Shown piece after piece: positions 1 through 11,815 of a stretch of 64,000 nucleotides of DNA. The first letter of the stretch is position 1. Each line of letters starts with the position of its first letter. This DNA is from Chrysomallon squamiferum (Eukaryota; Mollusca; Gastropoda; Neomphalida; Peltospiridae): assembly GCA_012295275.1 (NCBI GenBank), contig CM022679.1, forward strand, positions 20,712,342 through 20,776,341, written 5' to 3'. The notes under the pieces are model-generated. The model did no database searches. It had not been told where the DNA came from and saw only the letters and a program-made list of their open reading frames with translations. The position numbers and the translations under genes are program-made.

Positions 1-3000
1 AGGAAGTGTGGTACTATTTAAAGGCAGCATTCTTTCAACTTTTATTCATAATAAAATATAAAATGGTAAGTGGACTGCCTTGATAAGCAGAATAAGAATT
101 TCCATATTGAATTTGTTCATTTTATTACTGGGAAAGAAAACAGAGAACACTGACTGACTGAAGAAGAAAAATAAAAATAAATGTTCATGCGAAATATGTT
201 AACTGATATATTTAGAGTCGCCTCCCTTATGTGAGAAGTGTTCACTGATATATTTAGAGTCGCCTCCCTTATGTGAGAAGTGTTTACTGGCATACTTAGA
301 GTTGCCTCCCTTATGTGAGATGTGTTCACTGGCATACTTAGAGTTGCCTCCCTTATGTGAGATGTGTTCACTGGTATTTAGAGTCGCCTCCCCTATGTGA
401 GATGTGTTCACTGGCATACTTAGAGTTGCCTCCCTTATGTGAGATGTGTTCACTGGCATACTTAGAGTTGCCTCCCTTATGTGAACTAAATGTGTTCACT
501 GTTTGAACTGTTTAGAGTTGCCTCCCTTATGTGAGATGTGTTCACTATTATATTTAGAGTTGCCTCCCTTATGTGAGATGTGTTCACTGGTATTTAGAGT
601 CGCCTCCCCTATGTGAGATGTGTTCACTGGCATACTTAGAGTTGCCTCCCTTATGTGAGATGTGTTCACTGGTATTAAGAAAATAAGACAGAAAACTCGA
701 ATATAAAAGCTTAACTAAATAATCAGTGAGAGCAGAGTGTTTAAACTGATTAAAGTGTTTCATAAATAAATAATAAAGAAATGGTAACACGTAGAAAAAA
801 GAAGGAAGGATGGAATGAAAGATAGGAAATAAAAGATGGAAAAGATAGAAAGAAAAGAAAGAAAGAAAGATAGAAAAGAAAGAAGGAAGGATAGAAAGAA
901 AAGAAGGAAGGAAGGAAAGAAAGAAAGAAAATATTGAAGCAGCTTAAAGAATGAACAAAAATGAAAAATTGAATATAAAAAGAAAAAGCTAACGTAACAG
1001 AAGGAAGCGTGGTACTATTTAAACGCAGCATTCTTTCAACTTTTATTCATAATAAAATATAAAATGGTATGTGGACTGCATTGATAAGCAGAATAAGAAT
1101 TTCCATATTGAATTTGTTCATTTTTGTTACTGGAAAAAAAAACAGAGAATACTGACTGACTGAAGAAAAAAAAAAAAAATAAAATGTTTATGCGAAATAT
1201 GTTAACTGATATATTTAGAGTCGCCTCCCTTATGTGAGAAGTGTTCACTGATATATTTAGAGTCGCCTCCCTTATGTGAGAAGTGTTCACTGGCATACTT
1301 AGAGTTGCCTCCCTTATGTGAGATGTGTTCACTCATACTTAGAGTTGCCTCCCTTATTTGAGATGTGTTCACTGGTATTTAGAGTCGCCTCCCCTTATGT
1401 GAGATGTGTTCACTGGCATACTTAGAGTTGCCTCCCTTATGTGAGATGTGTTCACTGGTATTTAGAGTCGCCTCCCCTATGTGAGATGTGTTCACTGGCA
1501 TACTTAGAGTTGCCTCCCTTATGTGAGATGTGTTCACTGGTATTTAGAGTCGCCTCCCCTATGTGAGATGTGTTCACTGGCATACTTAGAGTTGCCTCCC
1601 TTATGTGAGATGTGTTCACTGGTATTAAGAAAATAAGATAGAAAACTCGAATATAAAAGCTCAACTAAATAATCAGTGATAGCAGAGTGTTTAAACTGAT
1701 TAAAGTGTTTCATAAATAAATAATAAAGAAATGGTAACACGTAGAAAAAAGAAGGAAGGATGGAATGAAAGATAGGAAATAAAAGATGACGAAAAGATAG
1801 AAAGAAAAGAAAGAAAGAAAGATAGAAAAGAAAGAAGGAAGGATAGAAAGAAAAGAAGGAAGGAAGGAAAGAAAGAAAGAAAATATTGAAGCAGCTTAAA
1901 GAATGAACAAAAATGAAAAATTGAATATAAAAAGGAAAAGCTAACGTAACAGAAGGAAGCGTGGTACTATTTAAACGCAGCATTCTTTCAACTTTTATTC
2001 ATAATAAAATATAAAATGGTATGTGGACTGCATTGATAAGCAGGGTAAGAATTTCCATATTGAATTTCTTGTTTTTGTTACTGGGAAAGAAAACAGAGAA
2101 TACTGACTGACTGAAAAAAAAAAAAAAATAAAAGTTTATGCAAAATATGTTAACTGATATATTTAGAGTCGCCTCCCTTATGTGAGAAGTGTTCACTGAT
2201 ATATTTAGAGTCGCCTCCCTTATGTGAGAAGTGTTCACTGGCATACTTAGAGTTGCCTCCCTTATGTGAGATGTGTTCACTGGCATATTTAGAGTTGCCT
2301 CCCTTATGTGAGATGTGTTCACTGGTATTTAGAGTTGCCTCCCTTATGTGAGATGTGTTCACTGGTATTTAGAGTCGCCTCCCCTATGTGAGATGTGTTC
2401 ACTGGCATACTTAGAGTTGCCTCCCTTATATGAGATGTGTTCACTGGTATTTAGAGTCGCCTCCCCTATGTGAGATGTGTTCACTGGCATACTTAGAGTT
2501 GCCTCCCTTATGTGAGATGTGTTCACTGGTATTTAGAGTCGCCTCCCCTATGTGAGATGTGTTCACTGGCATACTTAGAGTTGCCTCCCTTATGTGAGAT
2601 GTGTTCACTGGTATTAAGAAAATAAGATAGAAAACTCGAATATAAAAGCTCAACTAAATAATCAGTGATAGCAGAGTGTTTAAACTGATTAAAGTGTTTC
2701 ATAAATAAATAATAAAGAAATGGTAACACGTAGAAAAAAGAAGGAAGGATGGAATGAAAGATAGGAAATAAAAGATGGAAAAGATAGAAAGAAAAGAAAG
2801 AAAGAAAGATAGAAAAGAAAGAAGGAAGGATAGAAAGAAAAGAAGGAAGGAAGGAAAGAAAGAAAGAAAATATTGAAGCAGCTTAAAGAATGAACAAAAA
2901 TGAAAAATTGAATATAAAAAGGAAAAGCTAACGTAACAGAAGGAAGCGTGGTACTATTTAAACGCAGCATTCTTTCAACTTTTATTCATAATAAAATATA

Positions 3001-6000
3001 AAATGATATGAGGACTGCATTGATAAGCAGGGTAAGAATTTCCATATTGAATTTCTTGTTTTTGTTACTGGGAAAGAAAACAGAGAATACTGACTGACTG
3101 AAGAAAAAAAAAAAAAATATAAAAATAAATGTTTATGCGAAATATGTTAACTGATATATTTAGAGTCGCCTCCCTTATGTGAGAAGTGTTCACTTCTATA
3201 TTTAGAGTTGCCTCCCTTATGTGAGATGTGTTCACTGGTATTTAGAGTCGCCTCCCCTATGTGAGATGTGAGATGTGTTCACTGTCAATGTGAGATGTGT
3301 TCACTTAGTCAAATATTAGAGTTGCCTCCCTTATGTGAGATGTGTTCACTGGTATTTAGAGTCGCCTCCCCTATGTGAGATGTGTTCACTGGCATACTTA
3401 GAGTTGCCTCCCTTATGTGAGATGTGTTCACTGGTATTAAGAAAATAAGACAGAAAACTCGAATACAAAAGCTTAACTAAATAATCAGTGAGAGCAGAGT
3501 GTTTAAACTGATTAAAGTGTTTCATAAATAAATAATAAAGAAATGGTAACACGTAGAAAAAAGAAGGAAGGATGGAATGAAAGATAGGAAATAAAAGATG
3601 GAAAAGATAGAAAGAAAAGAAAGAAAGAAAGATAGAAAAGAAAGAAGGAAGGATAGAAAGAAAAGAAGGAAGGAAAGAAAGAAAGAAAGAAAATATTGAA
3701 GCAGCTTAAAGAATGAACAAAAATGAAAAATTGAATATAAAAAGAAAAAGCTAACGTAACAGAAGGAAGTGTGGTACTATTTAAACGCAGCATTCTTTCA
3801 ACTTTTATTCATAATAAAATATAAAATGGTATGTGGACTGCATTGATAAGCAGAGTAAGAATTTCCATATTGAATTTCTTGTTTTTTTTACTGGGAAAGA
3901 AAACAGAGAATACTGACTGACTGAAGAAAAAAAAAAAAATAAAAGTTTATGCGAAATATGTTAACTGATATATTTAGAGTCGCCTCCCTTATGTGAGAAG
4001 TGTTCACTGATATATTTAGAGTCGCCTCCCTTATGTGAGAAGTGTTCACTGGCATACTTAGAGTTGCCTCCCTTATGTGAGATGTGTTCACTGGCATACT
4101 TAGAGTTGCCTCCCTTATGTGAGATGTGTTCACTGGCATACTTAGAGTTGCCTCCCTTATGTGAGATGTGTTCACTGGTATTTAGAGTCGCCTCCCCTAT
4201 GTGAGATGTGTTCACTGGCATACTTAGAGTTGCCTCCCTTATGTGAGATGTGTTCACTGGCATATTTAGAGTTGCCTCCCTTATGTGAGAGATGTTGTTC
4301 ATTATATTTAGAGTTGCCTCCCTTATGTGAGATGTGTTCACTGGTATTTAGAGTCGCCTCCCCTATGTGAGATGTGTTCACTGGCATACTTAGAGTTGCC
4401 TCCCTTATGTGAGATGTGTTCACTGGTATTAAGAAAATAAGACAGAAAACTCGAATACAAAAGCTTAACTAAATAATCAGTGACAGCAGAGTGTTTAAAC
4501 TGATTAAAGTGTTTCATAAATAAATAATAAAGAAATGGTAACACGTAGAAAAAAGAAGGAAGGATGGAATGAAAGATAGGAAATAAAAGATGGAAAAGAT
4601 AGAAAGAAAAGAAAGAAAGAAAGATAGAAAAGAAAGAAGGAAGGATAGAAAGAAAAGAAGGAAGGAAGGAAAGAAAGAAAGAAAATATTGAAGCAGCTTA
4701 AAGAATGAACAAAAATGAAAAATTGAATATAAAAAGAAAAAGCTAACGTAACAGAAGGAAGCGTGGTACTATTTAAACGCAGCATTCTTTCAACTTTTAT
4801 TCATAATAAAATATAAAATGGTATGTGGACTGCATTGATAAGCATGGTAAGAATTTCCATATTGAATTTCTTGTTTTTGTTACTGGGAAAGAAAACAGAG
4901 AATACTGACTGACTGAAGAAAAAAAATAAAAATAAAAGTTTATGCGAAATATGTTAACTGATATATTTAGAGTCGCCTCCCTTATGTGAGAAGTGTTCAC
5001 TACTATATTTAGAGTTGCCTCCCTTATGTGAGATGTGTTCACTGGTATTTAGAGTCGCCTCCCCTATGTGAGATGTGTTCACTGGCATACTTAGAGTTGC
5101 CTCCCTTATGTGAGATGTGTTCACTGGTATTTAGAGTCGCCTCCCCTATGTGAGATGTGTTCACTGGCATAGTTGCCTCCCTTAGAGTTGTCTCCCTTAT
5201 GTGAGTGAGATGTGTTCACTGGTATTTAGAGTCGCCTCCCTTATGTGAGATGTGTTCACTGGCATATTTAGAGTTGCCTCCCTTATGTGAGATGTGTTCA
5301 CTGGCATACTTAGAGTTGCCTCCCTTATGTGAGATGTGTTCAGTGGTATTAAGAATATAAGACAGAAAACTCGAATACAAAAGCTTAACTAAATAATCAG
5401 TGACAGCAGAGTGTTTAAACTGATTAAAGTGTTTCATAAATAAATAATAAAGAAATGGTAACACGTAGAAAAAAGAAGGAAGGATGGAATGAAAGATAGG
5501 AAATAAAAGATGGAAAAGATAGAAAGAAAAGAAAGAAAGAAAGATAGAAAAGAAAGAAGGAAGGATAGAAAGAAAAGAAAGAAGGAAAGAAAGAAAATAT
5601 TGAAGCAGCTTAAAGAATGAACAAAAATGAAAAATTGAATATAAAAAGAAAAAGCTAACGTAACAGAAGGAAGCGTGGTACTATTTAAACGCAGCATTCT
5701 TTCAACTTTTATTCATAATAAAATATAAAATCGTATGTGGACTGCATTGATAAGCAGGATAAGAATTTCCATATTGAATTTCTTCATTTTATTACTTAGA
5801 AAGAAAACAGAGAATATTGACGGACTGAAGAAAAAAATATGAATAAAAGCTTATGCGAAATATGTTCACTGATATATTTAGAGTCGCGTCCCTTATGCGA
5901 GAAGTGTTCACTTCTATATTTAGAGTTAGTTTCCCTATGTGAGATGTGTTCACTGGCATACTTAGAGTTGCCTCCCTTATGTGAGATGTGTTCACTGGTA

Positions 6001-7250
6001 TTTAGAGTCGCCTCCCCTATGTCAGATGTGTTCACTGGTATTTAGAGTCGCCTCCCCTATGTGAGATGTGTTCACTGGCATACTTAGAGTTGCCTCCCTT
6101 ATTTGAGATGTGTTCACTGGTATTTAGAGTCGCCTCCCCTATGTGAGATGTGTTCACTGGCATACTTAGAGTTGCCTCCCTTATGTGAGAGGTGTTCACT
6201 GGTATTAAGAAAATAAGACAGAAAACTCGAATACAAAAGCTTAACTAAATAATCAGTGAGAGCAGAGTGTTTAAACTGATTAAAGTATTTCATAAATAAA
6301 TAATAAAGAAAGGGTAACATGTAGAAAAAAGAAGGAAGGATGGATTTAAAGATATGAATCAAAATATTGAGAAGATAGAAAGAAAAGAAAGAAAGAAAGA
6401 TACAAAAGAAAGAATGAAGGATAGAAAGAATCGAAAGAAGGATAGAAGGAAAGAAAGAACGAAAGAAAATATTGAAACTGCTTAAAGAATGAAGAAAAAT
6501 GAAGAAATGAATAGAAAAAGAAATAACTAATGAAACAGAACGAAGCGTGGTGCTATTTAAACGCAGCATTCTCTTCAAATTTTATTCATAATAAAATATA
6601 AAATCGTGTGTAGACTGCATTGATTAGCAGGATAAGAATTTCCATAGTGAATTTCTTGCATTGATTACTGAGATAGAAAACAGAGAATAATGACTGACTG
6701 AAGAAAAAGTATTTAGAGTTACTTTCCCTATGTGAAAGGTGTTCACTGGTATTTAGAGTCGCCTCCCCTATTTGAGATCTGTTCACTGGTATACTTACAG
6801 TTGCCTCCCTTATGTGAGATGTGTTCACTGGTATATTTAGAGTCGCCTCCCCTATGTGAGATGTGTTCACTGGTATATTTAGAGTTACTTTCCCTATGTG
6901 AGAGGTGGTCACTGTTATGTAGAATCGCCTCTGGTATGTGATATGTGTTCACTGGTATACTTACAGTTGCCTCCCCTATGTTAAATGTGTTCATTGCTAT
7001 TTTGAGTCGCCTTGCTTATGTCAGATGTGTTCACTGGTATATTTAGAGTTGGCTCCGGTATGGGAGATGTTCACTAGAAGATGTGTTCACTAGTAGAGAT
7101 AGAGTGGCCTCCCTTATGTGAGATGTGTTCATTGGTATATTTAGAGTCACCTCCCCTATGTGAAATGTGTTCACTGGTATTTTGAGTGGCCTCCCTTATG
7201 CGAGATGTGTTCACTGGTGTTAAGAAATTAAGAAAGAAAATTCGATTACA
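1..7250. repeat. Satellite array A (0.8-1.0 kb higher-order units)
   Basis: About eight head-to-tail units begin with the landmark GTGGTACTATTTAA, near positions 8, 1007, 1960, 2947, 3770, 4763, 5675 and 6547. Each unit has, in order, a leader of about 190 bp with CTGACTGACTGAAG, a block of sub-repeats around CCTCCCTTATGTGAGATGTG, a segment with GAAAACTCGAATA, and a purine-rich GAAA/GGAA tract. Spacing varies from about 820 to 1,000 bp, mostly because the number of sub-repeats differs. The unit after 6,547 is the most diverged, as expected at an array edge. The window starts inside the array, so its true length is unknown. The many short open frames here are repeat by-products; I see no gene. 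Confidence 0.93.
3970..4432. repeat. Longest run of the 36-42 bp sub-repeat in array A
   Basis: About eleven consecutive copies of a unit with core GCCTCCCTTATGTGAGATGT followed by GTTCACTGG. Spacer variants (GGCATACTT, GGTATTT, GATATATTT) set the length at about 36-42 bp. The common long form is 42 bp, so it reads through in several frames: plus strand CEMCSLAYLELPPL, minus strand NTSHIREATLSMPV or SEHISHKGGNSKYA, each 14 residues. Every copy carries the dyad GTGA-N7-TCAC. The same kind of block occurs in every unit of arrays A and B. Confidence 0.88.
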
Positions 7251-8279
7251 AAAGCTTAAATAAAGAATGAGAAAATATTAACTGATTAAAAATATATCAT
7301 AAGTAAATAATAAAGAAATCATAATACGAAAAGAAAAGAAGGCAGGAAAGAATGAAAGATTGGAAATAAAAGTCTTAGAATTCGATAATGACGATGAGAT
7401 GGTGACGATGATGATGATGATAGTAATAAAAATAGTTACCTCATCAACAATAACAGAAAGAACAACAGCAGCAATCATTAGCCTTTCTTATATACACCTG
7501 CGTTTAGTTTTAGTTCCATATGTGTTTGTTGAGTTAGTGGAAAATAAAAATTAAACTTTTGTCATGAACTGTCTTAGTGAGGCAGTTAAATTTGTAACAA
7601 GTTTATTAATTCAAAAACTACACGACTTCATTGCGACGGACATCATGGAAGGATAAAAGTGGAAGATATCATTTATTTTTAAATAGATGCGCAGGTCCAA
7701 GAGATGGACAGGAAGAACATCTACACGATTGTGTCGATATCTTATTGTCACCCAGTTTGAAAATATGTAGAAAACGCAAAGTCTCTGTAGAACCTGGTGA
7801 GTTTATGATAAACCAGTGAATATCGGTTCTTCAATTAGTTCCATACCAAATGTCCTCTCGTATTATCAGAAAAAATAAAACAAACGATTGTTCTAAAAAT
7901 GCACTAAGAGCTTATGGATATGACTTCAGCTAATGATATTACTCTGATCCACACTAACAGTGCACGGTTTATTAAATATCAGAATTATCAAGAAGAGCTG
8001 TCGAAACCAAGTTTAACGGATATTTCCTTGTCAGTACGATTCTAGCAAATGGCAAAATAAAAGGTCGAGATAAAATATGCATTAGAGTTTAAAGCTTTGC
8101 CCAACCCCAATTAAACAGCGAGGGTTTGGCACATGTCGCCGGTTGGTATTCACAGCAATACACACGGCTCCGTCGTCTGTTGTATAACAATTATGTTCCA
8201 TTACTGTATATACTGACCTTTAGTTTGTAAACCTATACAATTAATTTATAAGCTTTCGTGTACATATAACATGAAAACC
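7251..8279. other. No recognisable gene
   Basis: The array A remnant fades into AT-rich unique-looking sequence with short ATG-rich stretches near 7,390-7,430. A 62-codon plus-strand open frame at 7,631-7,819 has no recognisable domain and no convincing splice context, so I do not call it. I see no RNA gene. Confidence 0.5.

Positions 8280-8368
<89 letters not shown>
8280..8368. repeat. (AC)n microsatellite
   Basis: An uninterrupted AC dinucleotide run of about 44 units. Confidence 0.98.
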
Positions 8369-8371
<3 letters not shown>

Positions 8372-8649
8372 TCTATATACGTTATATCAGCGGATTTATT
8401 TTAAGCCTTTTGTTTTTATATAATTATTGAATTTAGACTAGTTATTTTGTTTGTATACTTTGCTGGAATTGTCGTAGGTTTTTAGTTGACGTAACTGTAC
8501 GTAATTCATTTTTTACATTTTGCTAGAAATTAGCTTTTACTCCTGTTTTTACTCATTGCTGTAATTTACTGAGTAATTTTGCTATTTGAGGTTTGAGTAG
8601 ATTTGGGTGGCTGAAACCAAGGGTGGGGATAGAAAAGATGGAATGACCG

Positions 8650-8708
8650 TTGCAGCTTTTATTTGTCTTAGTCATTTCCTTATTTACAAGGCAGAATTTC
8701 CTATATTA
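8650..8708. repeat. Dispersed repeat, copy 1 (partner at 10,228)
   Basis: A stretch of about 58 bp beginning GCAGCTTTTATTTGTCTTAG matches 10,228-10,282 in the same orientation with scattered substitutions. It ends near CAGAATTTCCTATAT. The element family is not recognised; the rest of 8,369-8,810 shows nothing else. Confidence 0.6.
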
Positions 8709-8811
8709 GTTAATTGTACTGCAAGGATTGCTGAAAAAAAAGAGGCTGGATAAACACATTTTTTAAATGAAACACAACCGGACTCTCTTCCACTAAGACA
8801 GAATGACAATT

Positions 8812-9053
8812 TGCTAACCAGGAATAATTAGCCGCTAAGCTGGAATAACTAATCGCTAACGAGGAAAGTTTAACGTGAAGCAGTAAATACCAGACGCTAA
8901 TCAGGAATGCTTAACCGCAAAGCTGGAAAGACTAACCAGGAATGTTTAAGACGAAGTTGGAAAGACCAATCGCTAACCAGGAATGTTTAACAGCTAAGCT
9001 GAATGACCAGTTGCTAAACAGGAATGTTTAACCTGAAGCTGGAAAGACCAATT
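8812..9053. repeat. Degenerate minisatellite, about 40-45 bp
   Basis: Five to six imperfect copies of a unit containing GCTAACCAGGAATGTTTAA followed by AAGCTGGAAAGACCAA. Copies differ by small indels and substitutions. No coding potential is seen. Confidence 0.8.
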
Positions 9054-9296
9054 GTTTTAAAAATGTAGACTTGTATTCTGAGATCCTCTCTCATCTGATT
9101 ATTATATATTCTGAATGATCATACTCATCCAACTGGCAGCTTACGCCCATAAATCATCCAATACATCTAATGTAAAGACTTTTGATGGAGTTAGTTGATT
9201 GTAGCTCGAGGTGTAAGAAAATATTTATAAACCATTGACAATACCGGAGCTCTGCAACATCCACTTCCAAGATTATTCCAACGATTAACAAGTTGA

Positions 9297-9960
9297 CAGA
9301 CCAGATAAACAATGATTAAGGTAATGAATCAAACAGGGAATTATTAATATAATGAACCAAACCAGGGAATTAATATAATGAACCAGACAAGGAATGATTA
9401 AGAAAATGAACCAGCCAGGGAATTATTAATATAATGAATGAAACCAGGGAATTAATATAATGAACTAGACAAGGAATGATTAAGATAAGGAACCAGCCGG
9501 GGAATTATTAATATATTGAACCAGATAAGGAATGTTTAAGATAATGAATCAGCCACAGAATTATTAAGATAATGTTCCAATCAGGGAATGATTAACACAA
9601 TGAGAAACCAAGGAATAATTAACATAATGAACCAACCAGGGAAGGATTAAGATACTGAACCAAATAGATGAATAGTTAGAGAAATAATGAACAAACCAGT
9701 CAGTGGGTGAAGCATCTAGCATCTAGCATCTAGAGAGAGAGAGAATTTTTTTTTTTTAAATAGAAAATAAAAATAAAAAAATAAATTAGAGATATAATGA
9801 ATAAGCGGGATGCATGACTAGAGAAATAGTGAACCAGCAAGATTAATAACTACATAAATAGTGAACCAGATAGGTAATAAATAAAAAACAAAAGAACAAC
9901 AACAAAAAACAACTATTAAAGATAAGTAATGAACTAGCTGGGTAAATAACTACTCCGACT
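9297..9960. repeat. Degenerate minisatellite, about 30-37 bp
   Basis: Many imperfect copies of a unit like GAACCAGACAAGGAATGATT followed by AAGATAAT or AATATAAT. The array decays rightwards, with (AG)n and A-rich insertions near 9,720-9,790. No gene is seen. Confidence 0.8.
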
Positions 9961-11300
9961 GGACCAACTATAAAAATAACGAAGCATGTAGTGAAGCGAT
10001 CTCCTTGTGTTTAGCCAACTAATCATTGAACCGACTGTGTCAGTGTTAACAAAATAATTAAAACTCATAAAAAAACGGTTTCTCTACTTGGTTAATTATC
10101 CACAGAACAATTAAGTTAAGTGTAGAAAATATGCGATAATATATTGTCTGTTTGGAATTAAATATTAATGTTTGAAAGGGAAGAACCGAATAATACAACA
10201 GTTGTCCTGTTCAGTTAAGTTTCCATCGCAGCTTTCATTTGTCTTAGACATTTCATGATTTACAAGCCAGAATTGCCTATATATCTTTTGTTCCACTTCT
10301 TTATTTTTCATCTCGACATTAATTACGGAAAATGTTGTTCTATTAATACATGTTAAAATATAACACATTAATAAGATGTAAGTGTACATAAAGAAAACGT
10401 TAATTTGTCGTAGTTTAAACAAGCATATGCTGGATGGACATGGACCTGCAGGACATCGAGAAGCAATGTTTCTGCCACTAGATATGATATTAAATGTAAC
10501 AAGTAGAACACTTTTTTCTATTTCTAGTAAATACTTCTACTTTTTTACAAACGAATGAGAAAAAAGAGAAGAAAAAAAAAAAACTGAAAAATAGAACGAC
10601 TGTTATAAAATAATTTTCCGTTTTAGATTTTTTGGCAGAAGTGAAAGCCTGGCTGTAGTTTGTGTAAATTTTAATATCGATATCGTGGCAATACTGGACG
10701 GTGCGCTACACATGCGACACTCTTCCGTTTTAGACTGAAAAGTATATAGATACCGTGATAGCTCCCTTTTTGTATCCGCCCCTAAACTGGGTGCACCGGA
10801 GAATTCAAGACTGTAAAATTTCTGCACTGAAACATATTCGTGATAATGAAGTCGTTCTATGTAGAAAGATTCAGAAATAATTATACTGGAAAAAGGTAGG
10901 CAGTCGAATGATTAGATAAAATATTTGTAGCATATCTGACAAGGTTAGTATGAGGATGACAAGAAGCGTGTGCATATGGATGTTAAATTCCCAGACATGT
11001 GAGAAAAGCATATAATAGACAAAAATAAATTAAAAATAAATAAAATAAATAAAAAATATATGTCCATGACAAACAGCCACATCCATCCACTGATCCATCC
11101 TTTTGACTTTTTGATCTCACTGTTTTTAACTCTGTGGTTTCAATAGTGAATGACGTACTTGCATAACCACACAGAAACTATACTGAAAGAAAACTTATGA
11201 AATTTCAGCTACGATCGTATTTCTGAATGCATTTTTACGCGTCTGGTGGTATATGACGTCGCTCTATAGACTGTTTTTATCGATTAACCGAGAGTCAGTT
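9961..11300. other. No recognisable gene
   Basis: AT-rich sequence. It holds the second copy of the 58-bp dispersed repeat (10,228-10,282) and a minus-strand 74-codon open frame at 10,603-10,827 with no recognisable domain. The block at 10,600-10,840 has more balanced composition than its surroundings and could be an old interspersed element, but I cannot name one. Confidence 0.45.
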
Positions 11301-11304
11301 TTTT

Positions 11305-11466
11305 TGTTGTTATGCTACCTTGGTGTAGAACCAGCAATGTATCACTTGTATTACTATTCTTTTGTATGCCACCTTGTTGTAGTTGCAGCAACGTATCAGT
11401 TGTATTACTATTACTGTTTATACCCACCTCGGTGTAGTACCAGCAACGTTTCAGTTGTATTCCTTT
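11305..11466. repeat. Three tandem copies of a 54-55 bp unit
   Basis: Three imperfect copies centred on GGTGTAGAACCAGCAA, TTGTAGTTGCAGCAA and GGTGTAGTACCAGCAA, each followed by TATCAGTTGTATTACTATT or a variant. Landmark positions 11,322, 11,376 and 11,431 give periods of 54 and 55. Confidence 0.85.
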
Positions 11467-11815
11467 CAGTTCTGTAATTTGTTTATGATGTTTTATTACC
11501 TGTAGATACATAACTAGAAAAACAAAACAAAAATTTGAACATTTTAGTTGTTTATTTTTATAATAAACATAATTTTTAAAGCTATATTTTTTATTATTCT
11601 TAGTGATTATGTATATTGTTTGCTTTTGTTTAACATCAAAAATATCATTTAGTCCAAATTGATTTGATGAATATAATTTGTAATTATCTCTCAATGTTGC
11701 CGACAAATAAACAAACACACATATATCAGCTCATGTACATTACAGTATAGTGGGGTTTTAAAATTTAATTTAGATTTCAGTCCAGATTTGTTAAAAATTA
11801 CAAATTTTAATTCAG

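Noticed and set aside
750-1983. Hydrophobic FFLSFLPSFF open frames that look like membrane proteins
   Set aside because: They are the minus-strand reading of the GAAA/GGAA purine tract, not conserved membrane segments.
117-6912. Many minus-strand open frames of 60-150 residues repeating NTSHIREATL or SEHISHKGGNSKY
   Set aside because: They follow the 42-bp satellite period, occur in more than one frame at once and run into purine-tract translations. No splice or start context sets any of them apart.
1-7250. CRISPR-like regular repeats
   Set aside because: Units are directly adjacent with no unique spacers, and the genome is plainly eukaryotic.
8100-8170. Possible tRNA-like fold
   Set aside because: No acceptor-stem pairing or T-loop consensus could be found by eye.
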